A stretch of 51,424 nt of DNA, taken from positions 1 through 51,424 of the forward strand of contig JANWKL010000056.1 in NCBI GenBank assembly GCA_025451375.1. The letters are read 5' to 3'. Made by a program: the position numbers and the translations under genes. The notes beneath the pieces were generated by a model. It did no database searches, had not been told where the DNA came from, and saw only the letters and a program-made list of their open reading frames with translations. Each line of letters opens with the position of its first letter. Positions within the stretch are counted from its first letter, which is position 1. This DNA is from Steroidobacteraceae bacterium (GTDB taxonomy: Bacteria > Pseudomonadota > Gammaproteobacteria > Steroidobacterales > Steroidobacteraceae). Below, piece by piece: positions 9,393-20,337 of this stretch.

Positions 9393-10640
9393 TCAGCTAG
9401 TCGGGCAGGTGACTTCCTTGGGCGCGCTCTCCTTCGGCTTCACCAGCTTCCAGTCCGCCGGAACTTCGAACTCCGAAGCCGCGACCGCTCCGGGCGTGAT
9501 GGCGGTAGTCTCGGTGGAGAACTCGGCCGCCTGGATCATGCCGGGCGGGGTGCTGGTATCTGGCGCCGGTGCCGGCGTCGCGGCCGCGGCGTCGGCCTTC
9601 TTTTTCGCAAACAGGCCGCTCACCAGCTTGCTGCCAAAGGTGCTGGCCGCGGAGCCGAGCACCGAGCCGGCTACGCTGTTGCCGGCCGCCTGGCTGGCCG
9701 CCGCACCCGCGGCGCTGCCCGCGGCCCCCGCGGCGGAGCCCGCCGCCGCCTCACCGGCTGCCTGGCTGGCGTCGGCGACGGTGTTGCCGCTGCCGGTGCC
9801 GCTCTGCTGCGCCTGCTTGGCGGCCCCGCACTGCGGGCCACCGAAGGAGATGCGCACGGCGGTCTTGAGCGGGTAGCCCTTGAAGTCCTCGCTCTTCAGC
9901 CCAAGCTGCTTCAGGCTCTCGGCGTAGGGCGCGAGGAACTGGCGCAGCTGCTTGGCCACCAGGGCGTTGGCGTCATCCAGCCCGAGCTTCTGCAGGTAGG
10001 CCTTCTGGAACGCACGCCGCTCGTCGAGCCCGGCGATCTGGTCCTGGCTGAGCCACGCATCGAGCGTGATCACGAAATCGCACACGTCGCCCGTTTCGCT
10101 GTTCTTGCAGCTCTGGGTCAACGCCAGCTGCGACAGCCGCGCGTCATGGCCGGCAAAGCTCGCGTGCTTATCGGTCTGGCGCGAGTCGATCTTGGGCGGG
10201 GACATCTGGCACTTCGAGGTGTCCGGAGCGGGCGTCTTGTTCTGCGCCGCCGGGCACTGCTTGAGCTTGTCCAGTGTCGCCTGCACCTGCTGCGCGGCGG
10301 CCTGGCGCTGCGCGGCGGTTGGGAACGGCGACTCCCGGTATTCCTTTTTCTTGGGGTCGAGCGTCCAGGTCAGGTCGCGGTCGAGGCGCACGATCTCGCC
10401 ACTCTGCGTGTTGCCGCACACCAGCGACAGGAACCCCTCGCAGTGGAAGGTGTTTTCGCGGCGCTCCTTGTCCGCGGTGACGTACTCGGTGTCGGTGCCG
10501 TGCGCCTTGACGATGCTTAGATTGAAGGTGCTCTGTTGCTGGACCGTGACATCGGCGCGGGCCGCCGGCCATGCGCTACAAGCGGCAAAGACGACGCACG
10601 TGGTGAGCGCACGACGCACGTGTCTGTGAACGGAATGCAT
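9393..10640 (-). CDS. Secreted hypothetical protein with Ala/Gly-rich linker (possibly DUF4412-like)
   Basis: Signal peptide MHSVHRHVRRALTTCVVFAACSAWPAARA; low-complexity AAGAAGSAAG linker; C-terminal SEFEVPADWKLVKP. Confidence 0.75.
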   Translation of the reverse strand: MHSVHRHVRRALTTCVVFAACSAWPAARADVTVQQQSTFNLSIVKAHGTDTEYVTADKERRENTFHCEGFLSLVCGNTQSGEIVRLDRDLTWTLDPKKKEYRESPFPTAAQRQAAAQQVQATLDKLKQCPAAQNKTPAPDTSKCQMSPPKIDSRQTDKHASFAGHDARLSQLALTQSCKNSETGDVCDFVITLDAWLSQDQIAGLDERRAFQKAYLQKLGLDDANALVAKQLRQFLAPYAESLKQLGLKSEDFKGYPLKTAVRISFGGPQCGAAKQAQQSGTGSGNTVADASQAAGEAAAGSAAGAAGSAAGAAASQAAGNSVAGSVLGSAASTFGSKLVSGLFAKKKADAAAATPAPAPDTSTPPGMIQAAEFSTETTAITPGAVAASEFEVPADWKLVKPKESAPKEVTCPTS

Positions 10641-10925
10641 GTGGTTCTCCCATGGCCGCGCCACCCATCGACGGGGCGCGCGTCGTTTGCCGGCAGTCTA
10701 CGCGGACCCTGCACCGCGGACCAAGCCCGCAGCAGCGGCTGTGCCCGCCGTCTCCTGAGATAAAGAACCGCAAAAGCCGCCCCGACCCGCCACCGCTGGC
10801 GTGCGCCAGGCCCGTCGGGTCGGTCGTTCCCGGGCGGTGCATGCTTGCCGCGCACGCGCACCTTGGCGCAACATCCCGCGCGCCTGCGCTGCGTCCGCGC
10901 CAGGTGCGGCTTAAGGGGATGCGCC

Positions 10926-11804
10926 ATGTGCGACAACGACTCGCTCGATGACATGATGCGGTACCAGCTGCGCGCCGGCGAGCTGTCGCGGCGGCAGTTT
11001 GGTGCACTCACCCTCGGCGCGGGTCTGGTCTCAATGCTGCCGGTAACGGCCGGGGCGGTCGAGGTCGCAGAGGCGGACGTCGACATCAAGACTCCCGACG
11101 GGAGCGCCGATGCTTACTTCGTGCATCCGGCGCGCGGCAAGGCCCCGGCGATCCTCATGTGGCCGGACATCTTCGGGCTGCGGCCCGCCTTCCGGCAGAT
11201 GGGCAGGCGGCTGGCCGAGTCGGGCTACGCGGTGCTGGTGGTCAATCAGTTCTATCGCAGCAAGCACGCGCCGACCGCGCCCGAGCACGCCGACTTCGAC
11301 GACCCGGCGACCCGCAACGCCCTCATGGACCTCACCCACACGCTCAGCCCGGAAACGCAGATGACCGACGCCAAGGCGTTCGTGACCTGGCTCGACGCGC
11401 AGCCGGCGGTCGACCGCAAGCGCAAGATGGGCACCATGGGCTATTGCATGACCGGCCCCTACACCATGCGCACGGCCGCGGAGTTCCCCGACCGCATCGG
11501 TGCCGGCGCCTCGTTTCATGGCGGTGGTCTGGTCACCGACAAGCCCGACAGCCCGCATCTTCTGATCCCGAAGATCAAGGCGCACTACCTGTTCGCGATC
11601 GCGGCGAACGACGATGAGCGCCAGCCGGAGGCCAAGACGGTGCTGCGCGAGGCATTCGCCAAGACGCACGTGCCGGCGGAGATCGAGGTCTACGCCGGCA
11701 CGCTGCACGGCTGGTGCCCGACCGACTCCAAGGTCTACAACCAGGAGCAGGCCGAGAAGGCCTGGAGCCGCGCCCTGGCGCTGTTCAAGTCGACGCTGGG
11801 CTGA
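10926..11804 (+). CDS. Dienelactone hydrolase family protein
   Basis: MCDNDSLDDMMRYQLRAGELSRRQFGALTLGAG (Tat-like leader), DIKTPDGSADAYFVHPARGKAPAILMWPDIFGLRPAFRQMGRRLAESGYAVLVVNQFYR, GYCMTG, LHGW. Confidence 0.9.
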   Translation: MCDNDSLDDMMRYQLRAGELSRRQFGALTLGAGLVSMLPVTAGAVEVAEADVDIKTPDGSADAYFVHPARGKAPAILMWPDIFGLRPAFRQMGRRLAESGYAVLVVNQFYRSKHAPTAPEHADFDDPATRNALMDLTHTLSPETQMTDAKAFVTWLDAQPAVDRKRKMGTMGYCMTGPYTMRTAAEFPDRIGAGASFHGGGLVTDKPDSPHLLIPKIKAHYLFAIAANDDERQPEAKTVLREAFAKTHVPAEIEVYAGTLHGWCPTDSKVYNQEQAEKAWSRALALFKSTLG

Positions 11805-11807
11805 AGC

Positions 11808-12299
11808 CTACAGCCCGAGCTCACTCAGTCCCGGGTGGTCCTGCGGGCGCGGCCCGGGAGCCGGCCAGCGGTAGCTGCGGTCGGCCTCGCTGATCGGCAG
11901 GTCGTTGATCGAGGCATGGCGCCGGCGCATGAGGCCGCTGGCGTCGAATTCCCAGTTCTCGTTGCCGTAGGAGCGGAACCATTGGTTCGAGTCGTCGTGC
12001 CACTCGTAGGCGAAGCGCACGGCGATGCGATGCTCGCCGAACGCCCAGAGCTCCTTGATGAGGCGGTAGTCGAGCTCGCGGCTCCATTTGCGGCGCAGGA
12101 ACTCGACGATGGCGGGGCGACCGCCGAAGAACTCCGCACGGTTGCGCCACTGCGAGTCCTCGCTGTAAGCGAGCGAGACGCGCTGCGGGTCGCGCGTGTT
12201 CCAGGCATCCTCCGCCATGCGCACCTTGGCTACCGCGCTGGCGTGGCTGAAGGGTGGCTTGTTGGGGGCCGGAGCGGATGCAGCCGCTGTGTCGCTCAT
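11808..12299 (-). CDS. Nuclear transport factor 2 / DUF1348 family protein
   Basis: [91 protein letters not shown]. Confidence 0.9.
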   Translation of the reverse strand: MSDTAAASAPAPNKPPFSHASAVAKVRMAEDAWNTRDPQRVSLAYSEDSQWRNRAEFFGGRPAIVEFLRRKWSRELDYRLIKELWAFGEHRIAVRFAYEWHDDSNQWFRSYGNENWEFDASGLMRRRHASINDLPISEADRSYRWPAPGPRPQDHPGLSELGL

Positions 12300-13720
12300 G
12301 GATTCTCCTCGCCGGCGCTGCCGGTCAGCCGCACGCTGCTTACCACGGCCGCAGTCAGCGCCAGCGCTGCGGCCAGGTACAGCGCCAAGTGTGAGCCCTC
12401 GGTGCCGTAGGCGCGAAACAGGATCGCGACGCCGGCCGCCCCCAGGGTCTGCCCGAGCAGCCGGGCCGCGCTCAGCATGCCGCCGGCGGCGCCACTGCGC
12501 GAGCGCGGCGCGGCGGCCATTATGGTGCGGTTGTTGGGAGCCTGGAAGAAACCGAAGCCCAGGCCGCACAGGGCCATGCGCCACACGAAGCCGGTGATGC
12601 TGCCGTCGTCGGGGAACGCCGCGAGCAGGGCGAGGCCGGCGGCGAGGGCCAGGAGCCCCAGCCCGCCGAGCAATCCCGCCGCGTGCCGATCCGCCAGGCG
12701 CCCCGCCAGCGGCGCCGCCAGGGCCAGCGCCAGCGGCCAGGGAGTCATGAACAGTCCGGTGGCCACGGCGCTGTGTCCGAGGCGCTGAATCTCGAATGGC
12801 AGCGCCACCAGCGCGGCCATCTGTGCCATGAACGAGCACACCGAGGTCACGATCGACAGCGAGAACAGGCGGCCGCGCAGCAGGTCGAATGGCACGATCG
12901 GTCCGGGCCGCGGCAGCTCGTGTCTGACCAGCAGCGCCCCGAGCAGGGCGCCAGCGGCGATCTGCAGCAGCGCCAGCGGCGCGGCGCTGTGATGGGCGAG
13001 GGACTGCAGGCCGCTCAGCAGCAGACCGAAGGCTCCGGCACACAGCACCGCGGCGGCGAGATTGAACCGGCGCTGCGAGCGCTCGTTGTCGGGCAGCGCG
13101 TAGAGCGCGATGGCGATGGTGAGGATGCCGAGCGGCACGTTGATACCGAACAGCCAGCGCCAGTGCGCGACCGCCAGCACGGCCGAGGCGATGGTCGGAC
13201 CGAGCGCAGCGGAGGTGGCGACCACGAAGGCGTTGATACCCACGGCGCGCCCGAGGTAGCGGTGCGGGTAGGTGAAACGCACGAGCGCGCCGCTGACGCT
13301 CATGATGCCCGCCGCACCCAGCCCCTGCACGATACGCGCGATGCTGAGTGTCAGCAGGTCGGGGGCGAAGGCGCAGCCGAGCGAGGCGAGCGTAAACACC
13401 GCAAGACCCGTCTGTGCCACGCGCCGGTAGCCCACGATCTCCCCGAGCGAGGCGAGCGGCAGCAGCAACATGAGGATGGCGAGCTGGTAGGCGTTGATCA
13501 CCCAGATGGAGGCCGCGGCGCTCGCGTGCAGCTCGCGCGCGATGGTCGGCAGCGCGACGTTGACGATGGTGCTGTCGAGCACCGACATGGTGATGGCGAG
13601 CGCGATTGCGGCGATCGCCCAGTAGCGGCGCGGCACGGGCAGGCCGTCGTGGCTTGCGGGGCTGGCGCTCGGTGGGGGCATCGGCGCGCCATCATATAGA
13701 GGAGTGACGCCGGTTGTCAT
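12296..13720 (-). CDS. MFS transporter (DHA2-like drug:H+ antiporter)
   Basis: 474 aa; [71 protein letters not shown]; 4-bp overlap with the DUF1348 gene. Confidence 0.9.
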   Translation of the reverse strand: MTTGVTPLYDGAPMPPPSASPASHDGLPVPRRYWAIAAIALAITMSVLDSTIVNVALPTIARELHASAAASIWVINAYQLAILMLLLPLASLGEIVGYRRVAQTGLAVFTLASLGCAFAPDLLTLSIARIVQGLGAAGIMSVSGALVRFTYPHRYLGRAVGINAFVVATSAALGPTIASAVLAVAHWRWLFGINVPLGILTIAIALYALPDNERSQRRFNLAAAVLCAGAFGLLLSGLQSLAHHSAAPLALLQIAAGALLGALLVRHELPRPGPIVPFDLLRGRLFSLSIVTSVCSFMAQMAALVALPFEIQRLGHSAVATGLFMTPWPLALALAAPLAGRLADRHAAGLLGGLGLLALAAGLALLAAFPDDGSITGFVWRMALCGLGFGFFQAPNNRTIMAAAPRSRSGAAGGMLSAARLLGQTLGAAGVAILFRAYGTEGSHLALYLAAALALTAAVVSSVRLTGSAGEENP

Positions 13721-13854
13721 AACGCGGCGCGGTCGCGCAGCGGCGCCGCGCTGTGAGCTGCGTCACGCTCTGCGGCCGCCGCAGCCGCCGTCCGCACCGC
13801 TAGAATCATGCCGCATACGGCCGCGCCACGCGCACCACGACAACGACAAGAATC

Positions 13855-14337
13855 ATGGAAGAGAACGGGCGCGACCCCCTGGCCGCGGCAACAGCATCCG
13901 AACCGGAACGTCGGCGCACCGAGCGCCGCCGGCACGTGCTGCGCGCGCTCTTGCACGGCAGCTTCCGGCCGCGGCGGCGGGGTCCGCGCCGTGCCGACGA
14001 GCACCAGGTGAGCGCGGTCGACTGGCACCATCCGCAGTGGCTGGCGATCGCCATGCTGATCGTGGTGTTCTCCGCCGCCGATGCGCTGCTGACCCTCATG
14101 CTGATGGAGCGCGGGGCGTACGAGGTCAATCCTTTCATGGCACCGCTGGTGGGCGGCTCGGCGCTGTCGTTCGCGTTGGTGAAGGTCGGGCTGACCGCCG
14201 GTGGCGTGGTGCTGCTCACGCAGATTGCGCGCATCCGCGCCTTCGGCCGCATCCCGGTCGGCGTGTTCCTCTACAGCGTGCTGGCGCTGTACGGGGCGCT
14301 GATCGCCTACGAATTCAGCCTGCTGAACGCCCCGTAG
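13855..14337 (+). CDS. DUF5658-like small membrane protein
   Basis: 160 aa; LIVVFSAADALLTLMLMERGAYEVNPFMAPLV...ALVKVGLTAGGVVLL. Confidence 0.75.
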   Translation: MEENGRDPLAAATASEPERRRTERRRHVLRALLHGSFRPRRRGPRRADEHQVSAVDWHHPQWLAIAMLIVVFSAADALLTLMLMERGAYEVNPFMAPLVGGSALSFALVKVGLTAGGVVLLTQIARIRAFGRIPVGVFLYSVLALYGALIAYEFSLLNAP

Positions 14338-14355
14338 GCGCCGCCGTCGGCCCTG

Positions 14356-14378
14356 CGCCCCGTCCGGGGCGGTTTTCC
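14356..14378 (+). terminator. Candidate rho-independent terminator between the DUF5658 gene and sucA
   Basis: CGCCCC-GTCC-GGGGCG followed by GTTTTCC. Confidence 0.55.
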
Positions 14379-14409
14379 GTTAAACTAAGCCCCTGCGCTG
14401 CGCTTTCCC

Positions 14410-17307
14410 ATGCTGGAACCAACTGCCCTCTACGGCGGTAACGCCGAATTCCTCGACGCGCTCTACGAGCGGTACCTGCGCGATCCTCAAAGCGTAGCCG
14501 CGCACTGGCGCGACTATTTCGCGCAACTCGGTCCGCCCGCCGCCGAGCGTGCCCACGCACCGGTGCGCAGCCAGCTGGCGCAGCGTGCCGCCGCGGGCCC
14601 CGGCGGCGCCGGTACCACTCACGGCGCCGACGTACGCCAGGCGGCGGTGTCGCGCCTGATCCAGGTGTGGATCAACCGCGGGCACCTGCTGGCGAGCATC
14701 GACCCGCTCGGCCTCATGACGCGCCCGCGCCCCCGGGTGCTGGACCTCGAGTACTTCGGCCTGTCGCCGGCCGACCTCGACAGCGAATTCATCACCGGCA
14801 GCCGCACGCCCGCGGTCCCCAAGCGCATGAAGCTGCGCGACATCCTGGCGCAGCTGCAGTACATCTATGCCGGCAGCGTGGGCGCGGAGTTCGCGCACAT
14901 GTCCGACTCCGAGGAGCGGCTGTGGCTGCAGGAGGAGTTCCAGGAGGGCCGCCTCACGCACCGCTTCAGCGCCGAAGAGCAGCGCAACATCCTGTGGCAG
15001 CTGACCGCCGCGGAGGGCCTGGAGCGCTACCTGCACACCAAGTACGTCGGCCAGAAGCGCTTCTCGCTCGAGGGCGGCGATGCCTTCATCGCGCTGCTCG
15101 ACGATCTCATCCAGCGCGCCGGCGCCGACGGCGTCGAGGAGCTGGTCATCGGCATGGCGCACCGCGGCCGGCTCAACGTGCTGGTGAACATTCTCGGCAA
15201 GTCCCCGGCGGCGCTGTTCTCCGAGTTCGAGGGCGTCTACGACCCGCTGGGTCTCAAGGGCTCCGGCGACGTCAAGTATCACAAGGGCTTCTCCGCCGAC
15301 CTGCGTACCCCGAGCGGCAATGTGCACACGGTGCTGGCGTTCAACCCCTCGCACCTGGAGGTCGTGAATCCGGTGGTCGAGGGTTCGGTGCGCGCGCGCC
15401 AGGAGCGCCGCGACGATGCGCAGGGCGCGCGTGTGTTGCCGGTGCTGGTGCACGGCGATGCGGCCTTCGCCGGCCAGGGGGTCGTCATGGAGACGCTGCA
15501 GCTGTCGCAGGCGCGCGGCTTCTTCACCGGCGGCACGATCAACATCATCATCAACAACCAGGTCGGCTTCACCACCTCGGACGTGCGCGATGCGCGCTCC
15601 ACCCTGTACAGCAGCGATGTCGCCAAGATGCTGGAAGTGCCGATCTTCCACGTCAACGCCGACGATGCCGAGGCGGTGGTGTTCGTGACGCGGCTGGCGC
15701 TCAAGTACCGCATGCGCTTCCGCAAGGACGTGGTCATCGACCTGGTGTGCTACCGGCGCCACGGCCACAACGAGGCCGACGAGCCGGCGGCGACCCAGCC
15801 GGGCATGTACCAGGTCATCCGCCAGCACCCGACTGCCCGGCGCCTGTACGCCGATCAGCTCATCGCCGCCGGCGCGCTGGGCGAGGCGGACACCGAAGCG
15901 ATGTTCGAGCAATACCGTACCGGGCTCGATGAGGGGCGGCCGCAGGCGCGCGCCTCGCTCGGCATGATCGGCAACAAGTACACGGTGGACTGGAGCGCCT
16001 ACACGCAGGTGGACTGGACCGAGCGCGTGTCTACCGGCATCGAGCTGACGCGGCTGCGCGCGCTCGGCGAGCGCATCACGCAGGTTCCCGAGGGCTTCAC
16101 GCTGCACCCGCGCGTGGCGCAGGTGATCGCCAACCGCAGAAAGATGATTGCCGGCGAGCTGCCGCTCGACTGGGGCTGCGCCGAGACGCTGGCCTATGCC
16201 GGCCTGATCGCCGACGGCTTCGGCGTGCGCATCACCGGCCAGGACAGCGGCCGCGGCACCTTCTTCCACCGCCACGCGGTGTGGCACGACCAGAACAGCG
16301 ACGCCACCTGGATTCCGTTGCAGCACATCGCAGCGCCGCAGCCGCGCACGCAGGTGATCGACTCGGTGCTCTCGGAAGAGGCCGTGATGGGCTTCGAGTA
16401 CGGCTACTCGACCACCGACCCCGGCGCGCTGGTGGTATGGGAGGCGCAGTACGGTGACTTCGCCAACGGCGCGCAGGTGATCATCGACCAGTTCATCAGC
16501 TCCGGTGAGGCCAAGTGGGAGCGCTTCTGCGGCCTGGTGCTGCTGCTGCCGCACGGTTACGAGGGGGCGGGCCCGGAGCATTCCTCGGCGCGCCTGGAGC
16601 GATTCCTGCAGCTGTGCGCCGAGAACAACATGCAGGTGTGCGTACCTTCGACGCCGGCGCAGATGTTCCACATGCTGCGACGGCAGATGCGCCAGTCGTT
16701 CCGCAAGCCGCTCATCGTCATGTCCCCCAAGAGCCTGCTGCGCCACGAGCTGTCGGTGTCGGCACTCGAGGACCTGACGCGCGGCTACTTCGCGCGCGTC
16801 ATCGGCGAGGTAGACGAGCTCACCGCTGCCGACGTGCGGCGCGTGGTGTTCTGCAGCGGCAAGGTGTACTTCGATCTGCTCAAGGCGCGCCGCAAGGAGG
16901 GTCTGCAGGACGTCGCGCTGATCCGCCTCGAGCAGCTGTACCCGTTCCCGACCGAGGAGTACCAGACGATTCTCAACCGCTATCCCAACGCACGCGAGGT
17001 CGTCTGGTGCCAGGAAGAGCCACAGAACCAGGGCGCCTGGTACCAGATCCGCCATCGCCTGCAGGAGCTGGCGCTCGGGCGCAGGCCCGTGCTGTACGCC
17101 GGCCGCGCCCCGGCGGCGGCGCCGGCCACCGGCATCGGCAAGATTCACGAGATCGAGCAGCAGGGGCTGGTGTCGGCGGCACTGCACTCGACCGCGACCG
17201 AGGAATCCGGACGCGACACCACGCGCCTGAAATCCCTGCCGGCGCAGTCGGCCGCGCCCCCGGCGCAGCCCGCGCCACCTGCGACCCCATTGAGAAAGCG
17301 CTCATGA
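14410..17307 (+). CDS. sucA: 2-oxoglutarate dehydrogenase E1 component
   Basis: 965 aa; [110 protein letters not shown]. Confidence 0.98.
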   Translation: MLEPTALYGGNAEFLDALYERYLRDPQSVAAHWRDYFAQLGPPAAERAHAPVRSQLAQRAAAGPGGAGTTHGADVRQAAVSRLIQVWINRGHLLASIDPLGLMTRPRPRVLDLEYFGLSPADLDSEFITGSRTPAVPKRMKLRDILAQLQYIYAGSVGAEFAHMSDSEERLWLQEEFQEGRLTHRFSAEEQRNILWQLTAAEGLERYLHTKYVGQKRFSLEGGDAFIALLDDLIQRAGADGVEELVIGMAHRGRLNVLVNILGKSPAALFSEFEGVYDPLGLKGSGDVKYHKGFSADLRTPSGNVHTVLAFNPSHLEVVNPVVEGSVRARQERRDDAQGARVLPVLVHGDAAFAGQGVVMETLQLSQARGFFTGGTINIIINNQVGFTTSDVRDARSTLYSSDVAKMLEVPIFHVNADDAEAVVFVTRLALKYRMRFRKDVVIDLVCYRRHGHNEADEPAATQPGMYQVIRQHPTARRLYADQLIAAGALGEADTEAMFEQYRTGLDEGRPQARASLGMIGNKYTVDWSAYTQVDWTERVSTGIELTRLRALGERITQVPEGFTLHPRVAQVIANRRKMIAGELPLDWGCAETLAYAGLIADGFGVRITGQDSGRGTFFHRHAVWHDQNSDATWIPLQHIAAPQPRTQVIDSVLSEEAVMGFEYGYSTTDPGALVVWEAQYGDFANGAQVIIDQFISSGEAKWERFCGLVLLLPHGYEGAGPEHSSARLERFLQLCAENNMQVCVPSTPAQMFHMLRRQMRQSFRKPLIVMSPKSLLRHELSVSALEDLTRGYFARVIGEVDELTAADVRRVVFCSGKVYFDLLKARRKEGLQDVALIRLEQLYPFPTEEYQTILNRYPNAREVVWCQEEPQNQGAWYQIRHRLQELALGRRPVLYAGRAPAAAPATGIGKIHEIEQQGLVSAALHSTATEESGRDTTRLKSLPAQSAAPPAQPAPPATPLRKRS

Positions 17308-18560
17308 GCACCGAAATCCGAGTTCCGCAGCTGCCCGAGTCGGTCGCGGACGCGACCCTGGTCGCCTGGCACAAGCAGCCCGGCGATGCCATCCGCCGCG
17401 ACGAGAATCTCGCCGATCTCGAGACCGACAAGGTCGTGCTCGAGGTGCCCGCGCCCGCCAACGGCGTCGTGCGCGAGATCCGCGTGCAGAGCGGCGCGGT
17501 CGTCACCAGTGGCCAGGTGCTCGCCGTCATCGAGGAGGGCGCCGCGGCGGCCACTAAGCCGGCAGCCGCACCGGCGCCCACCGCGCCGGCAGCCACCAGG
17601 GCAGCCCCGGGCAAGGCACCGCCGTCCAAGACCGCGAGCGCCGGCGCCGATGGCGGCCGGGACGCGGCCAAGCTCAGTCCGTCGGTACGGCGCCTGGTCG
17701 AGGAGAATCGCCTCGATCCGGCATCGATCGCCGGCTCGGGACGCGAGGGGCGCCTCACCAAGTCAGACGTGGTCGACTATCTTGGCAAGCGGCCGGCGGA
17801 AAACGCGGCACCCGCGGCACCCGCGGCGCCTGCGGCCCGCCCGGCTACCCCCGCCGGCACGCGCGCCGAGCAGCGCGTGCCGATGACGCGGCTGCGGGCG
17901 CGCATCGCGCAGCGCCTGATCGAGGCGCAGTCGACCCAGGCGCTGCTCACGACCTTCAACGAGGTGGATCTCACCGCCACCCAGGAGCTGCGCGGGCGCT
18001 ACAAGGAGCGCTTCGAGAAGGAGCACGGCGTGAAGCTCGGCTTCATGTCCTTCTTCGTCAAGGCCGCGATCGAGGCGCTGAAGAGGTTCCCGGTGCTGAA
18101 TGCCTCGGTGGACGGCAACGACATCATCTACCACGAGTACTACGACATCGGCGTGGCGGTGTCGACCGAGCGCGGCCTGGTCGTGCCGGTGGTGCGCGAC
18201 GCCGACGGCAAGAGCTTTGCCGCCATCGAGAAGGAGATAGCCGAGTACGCGCGCAAGGCCCGCGAGGGCTCGATCGCGCTCGAGGACCTGACCGGCGGCA
18301 CCTTCACCATCACCAACGGCGGCGTGTTCGGCTCGCTCATGTCCACGCCGATCGTCAACGCCCCGCAGAGCGCCATCCTCGGCATGCACAAGGTCCAGGA
18401 GCGGCCCATGGTGGTCAGCGGCCAGATCGCCGTGCGCCCGATGATGTACCTGGCGGTCACCTACGATCACCGCATCATCGACGGCCGTGAGGCGGTGCAG
18501 TTCCTGGTCGCGATCAAGGACGCGCTCGAGGACCCGGGGCGCATGCTGCTCGGGATCTGA
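17304..18560 (+). CDS. sucB: Dihydrolipoyllysine-residue succinyltransferase (2-OGDH E2)
   Basis: [40 protein letters not shown] lipoyl domain; [32 protein letters not shown]; catalytic [19 protein letters not shown] overlap with sucA. Confidence 0.98.
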   Translation: MSTEIRVPQLPESVADATLVAWHKQPGDAIRRDENLADLETDKVVLEVPAPANGVVREIRVQSGAVVTSGQVLAVIEEGAAAATKPAAAPAPTAPAATRAAPGKAPPSKTASAGADGGRDAAKLSPSVRRLVEENRLDPASIAGSGREGRLTKSDVVDYLGKRPAENAAPAAPAAPAARPATPAGTRAEQRVPMTRLRARIAQRLIEAQSTQALLTTFNEVDLTATQELRGRYKERFEKEHGVKLGFMSFFVKAAIEALKRFPVLNASVDGNDIIYHEYYDIGVAVSTERGLVVPVVRDADGKSFAAIEKEIAEYARKAREGSIALEDLTGGTFTITNGGVFGSLMSTPIVNAPQSAILGMHKVQERPMVVSGQIAVRPMMYLAVTYDHRIIDGREAVQFLVAIKDALEDPGRMLLGI

Positions 18561-18577
18561 AACCTGCTGCGGCGCCC

Positions 18578-20191
18578 TCAGAAGAGCTGACGAAACAGCC
18601 AGTAGAGTCCCCCCGACAGCATGATCGCCGCCGGCAGGGTCAGCACCCAGGCCACGGCCAGATTGCGCAGCGTGTTCAGCTGCAGCCCGGAGCGGTTGGC
18701 GGCCATCGCACCGGCGACGCCGGACGACAGTACGTGCGTGGTCGAGACCGGCAGCCCGAACATGTCGGCGGCGGCGATGGTGCTCATCGCCACCAGCTCC
18801 GCCGCGGCTCCCTGCGCGTAGGTGAGGTGCGTCCTGCCGATCTTTTCACCGATGGTGACGACGATGCGCTTCCAGCCCACCATGGTGCCGAGCCCGAGGG
18901 CGATGGCTACCGCCACCTTGACCCACGGCGGGATGAACTTGGTGGCGCCATCGATCTGCTTCTTGAAGGCGGTGAGATTGCCCTGGGTCTCGGCGTCGAA
19001 GGCCTGGGCGTGCGGGTCCTTGGCGAACAGCCGCACCGCCTCCGAAGTCAGGTACATGTCGTTGCGGACGTTGGTGACCGCGTTGGCGGGCAGGCGGGCG
19101 AAGCTGCCACGGCTGCGCACCTGGTCGGCGATGTCGCCGGTGATCGCGGCGAGCGCCGGCACCACCTCATCGTTCCAGCCGTGGGTGCGCACGTAGGTGG
19201 AGAGCATGGCGCGCGGATCGGCCGGCGCCGGCGCGGTGGCGTACTTCTCGAGCGAGCGCTGCGTGGTCGTGGCCATGGCCACGAACGGCGTCATCTGCGC
19301 GACCGGCATGGCACGGTTGAGCGCGTAGGCCGTGGGCACCGTGCCGATGAGGATCAGCATGATGAGGCCCATGCCCTTCTGGCCATCGTTGGAGCCGTGG
19401 GCGAAGGACACCCCGCCGCAGGTGAGGATCAGCAGGCCCCGGATCCACCACGGCGGGGAGCTGCTGCCGCGCGGCTCCTGGTAGAGGTCCTGGTTCTTGA
19501 CCAGCCCCTTGAGCACCAGCAGCAGCAGCGCGGCGCAGATGAAGCCGACCAGCGGTGACAGCAACAGCGAGTAGCCGATCTTGGTGGCCTGGCCCCAGTC
19601 GACGCCGCTCGTGCCATCGCGCCCGTGCATGAGCGCATTGGCGACCCCCACGCCGATGATCGAGCCGATGAGGGTATGGGAAGAGGAGGCCGGCAGGCCC
19701 AGCCACCAGGTGCCGAGATTCCAGATGATGGCGGCGATCAGCAGCGCGAACACCATTGCAAATCCGGCGCTCGACCCCACCTGCAGAATGAGCTCGACGG
19801 GCAGCAGGGTGATGATGCCGAAGGCCACGGCGCCGCTAGAGAACAGTACGCCGAGGAAGTTCAGCGTGCCGGAATAGACCACTGCCAGGTGCGGCGGCAG
19901 CGAGTGGGTATAGATGACGGTCGCGACCGCGTTGGCAGTGTCATGGAAGCCGTTGACGAACTCGAAGCCGAGCGCGATGAGCAGCGCCACGCCCAGCAGC
20001 AGGAACGGCAGCATCGTGAGGGTCTGGGTGGGTGCGCCGCTGATATCGGCGATCAGGCTGGAGGCGGCGTAGCCCACGCCGAGCAGCAGCAGCGCGGCGA
20101 ATACCAGGATGGTGGGCCGGCCCGGCCTGCGATCGAGAAGCGGGCGGGAGGCGACGGGGGCGGCAACGGACTCGGCGGCGACGCTGCTCAT
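18578..20191 (-). CDS. Inorganic phosphate transporter (PiT family)
   Basis: 537 aa; GFEFVNGFHDTANAVATVIYTHSLPP, SSSHTLIGSIIGVG, ADMFGLPVSTTHVLSSGVAGAM. Confidence 0.95.
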   Translation of the reverse strand: MSSVAAESVAAPVASRPLLDRRPGRPTILVFAALLLLGVGYAASSLIADISGAPTQTLTMLPFLLLGVALLIALGFEFVNGFHDTANAVATVIYTHSLPPHLAVVYSGTLNFLGVLFSSGAVAFGIITLLPVELILQVGSSAGFAMVFALLIAAIIWNLGTWWLGLPASSSHTLIGSIIGVGVANALMHGRDGTSGVDWGQATKIGYSLLLSPLVGFICAALLLLVLKGLVKNQDLYQEPRGSSSPPWWIRGLLILTCGGVSFAHGSNDGQKGMGLIMLILIGTVPTAYALNRAMPVAQMTPFVAMATTTQRSLEKYATAPAPADPRAMLSTYVRTHGWNDEVVPALAAITGDIADQVRSRGSFARLPANAVTNVRNDMYLTSEAVRLFAKDPHAQAFDAETQGNLTAFKKQIDGATKFIPPWVKVAVAIALGLGTMVGWKRIVVTIGEKIGRTHLTYAQGAAAELVAMSTIAAADMFGLPVSTTHVLSSGVAGAMAANRSGLQLNTLRNLAVAWVLTLPAAIMLSGGLYWLFRQLF

Positions 20192-20337
20192 GGCATGGCA
20201 CTCGTAGTTCTTATGCGGGGAGTGCAGCGTATGACGGTAGTATTCCGGACTTATGACGCGGCGGCGTCAGCCAGCCGCTGTGCCACCTTTGTGTTATTTT
20301 TCAACATTCTCCGACTTAGCGCGGGGCGCGGAAGCTC

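Noticed and set aside
9700-9800. Repetitive GC-rich stretch that could suggest a DNA repeat array
   Set aside because: Encodes the Ala/Gly-rich linker of the 9393-10640 protein; no regular repeat unit or spacer structure, not a CRISPR.
14380-17187. 935-aa minus-strand ORF opposite sucA
   Set aside because: Exact antisense shadow of a strongly conserved gene in GC-rich DNA; translation is low-complexity R/H/A/L-rich with no family signature.
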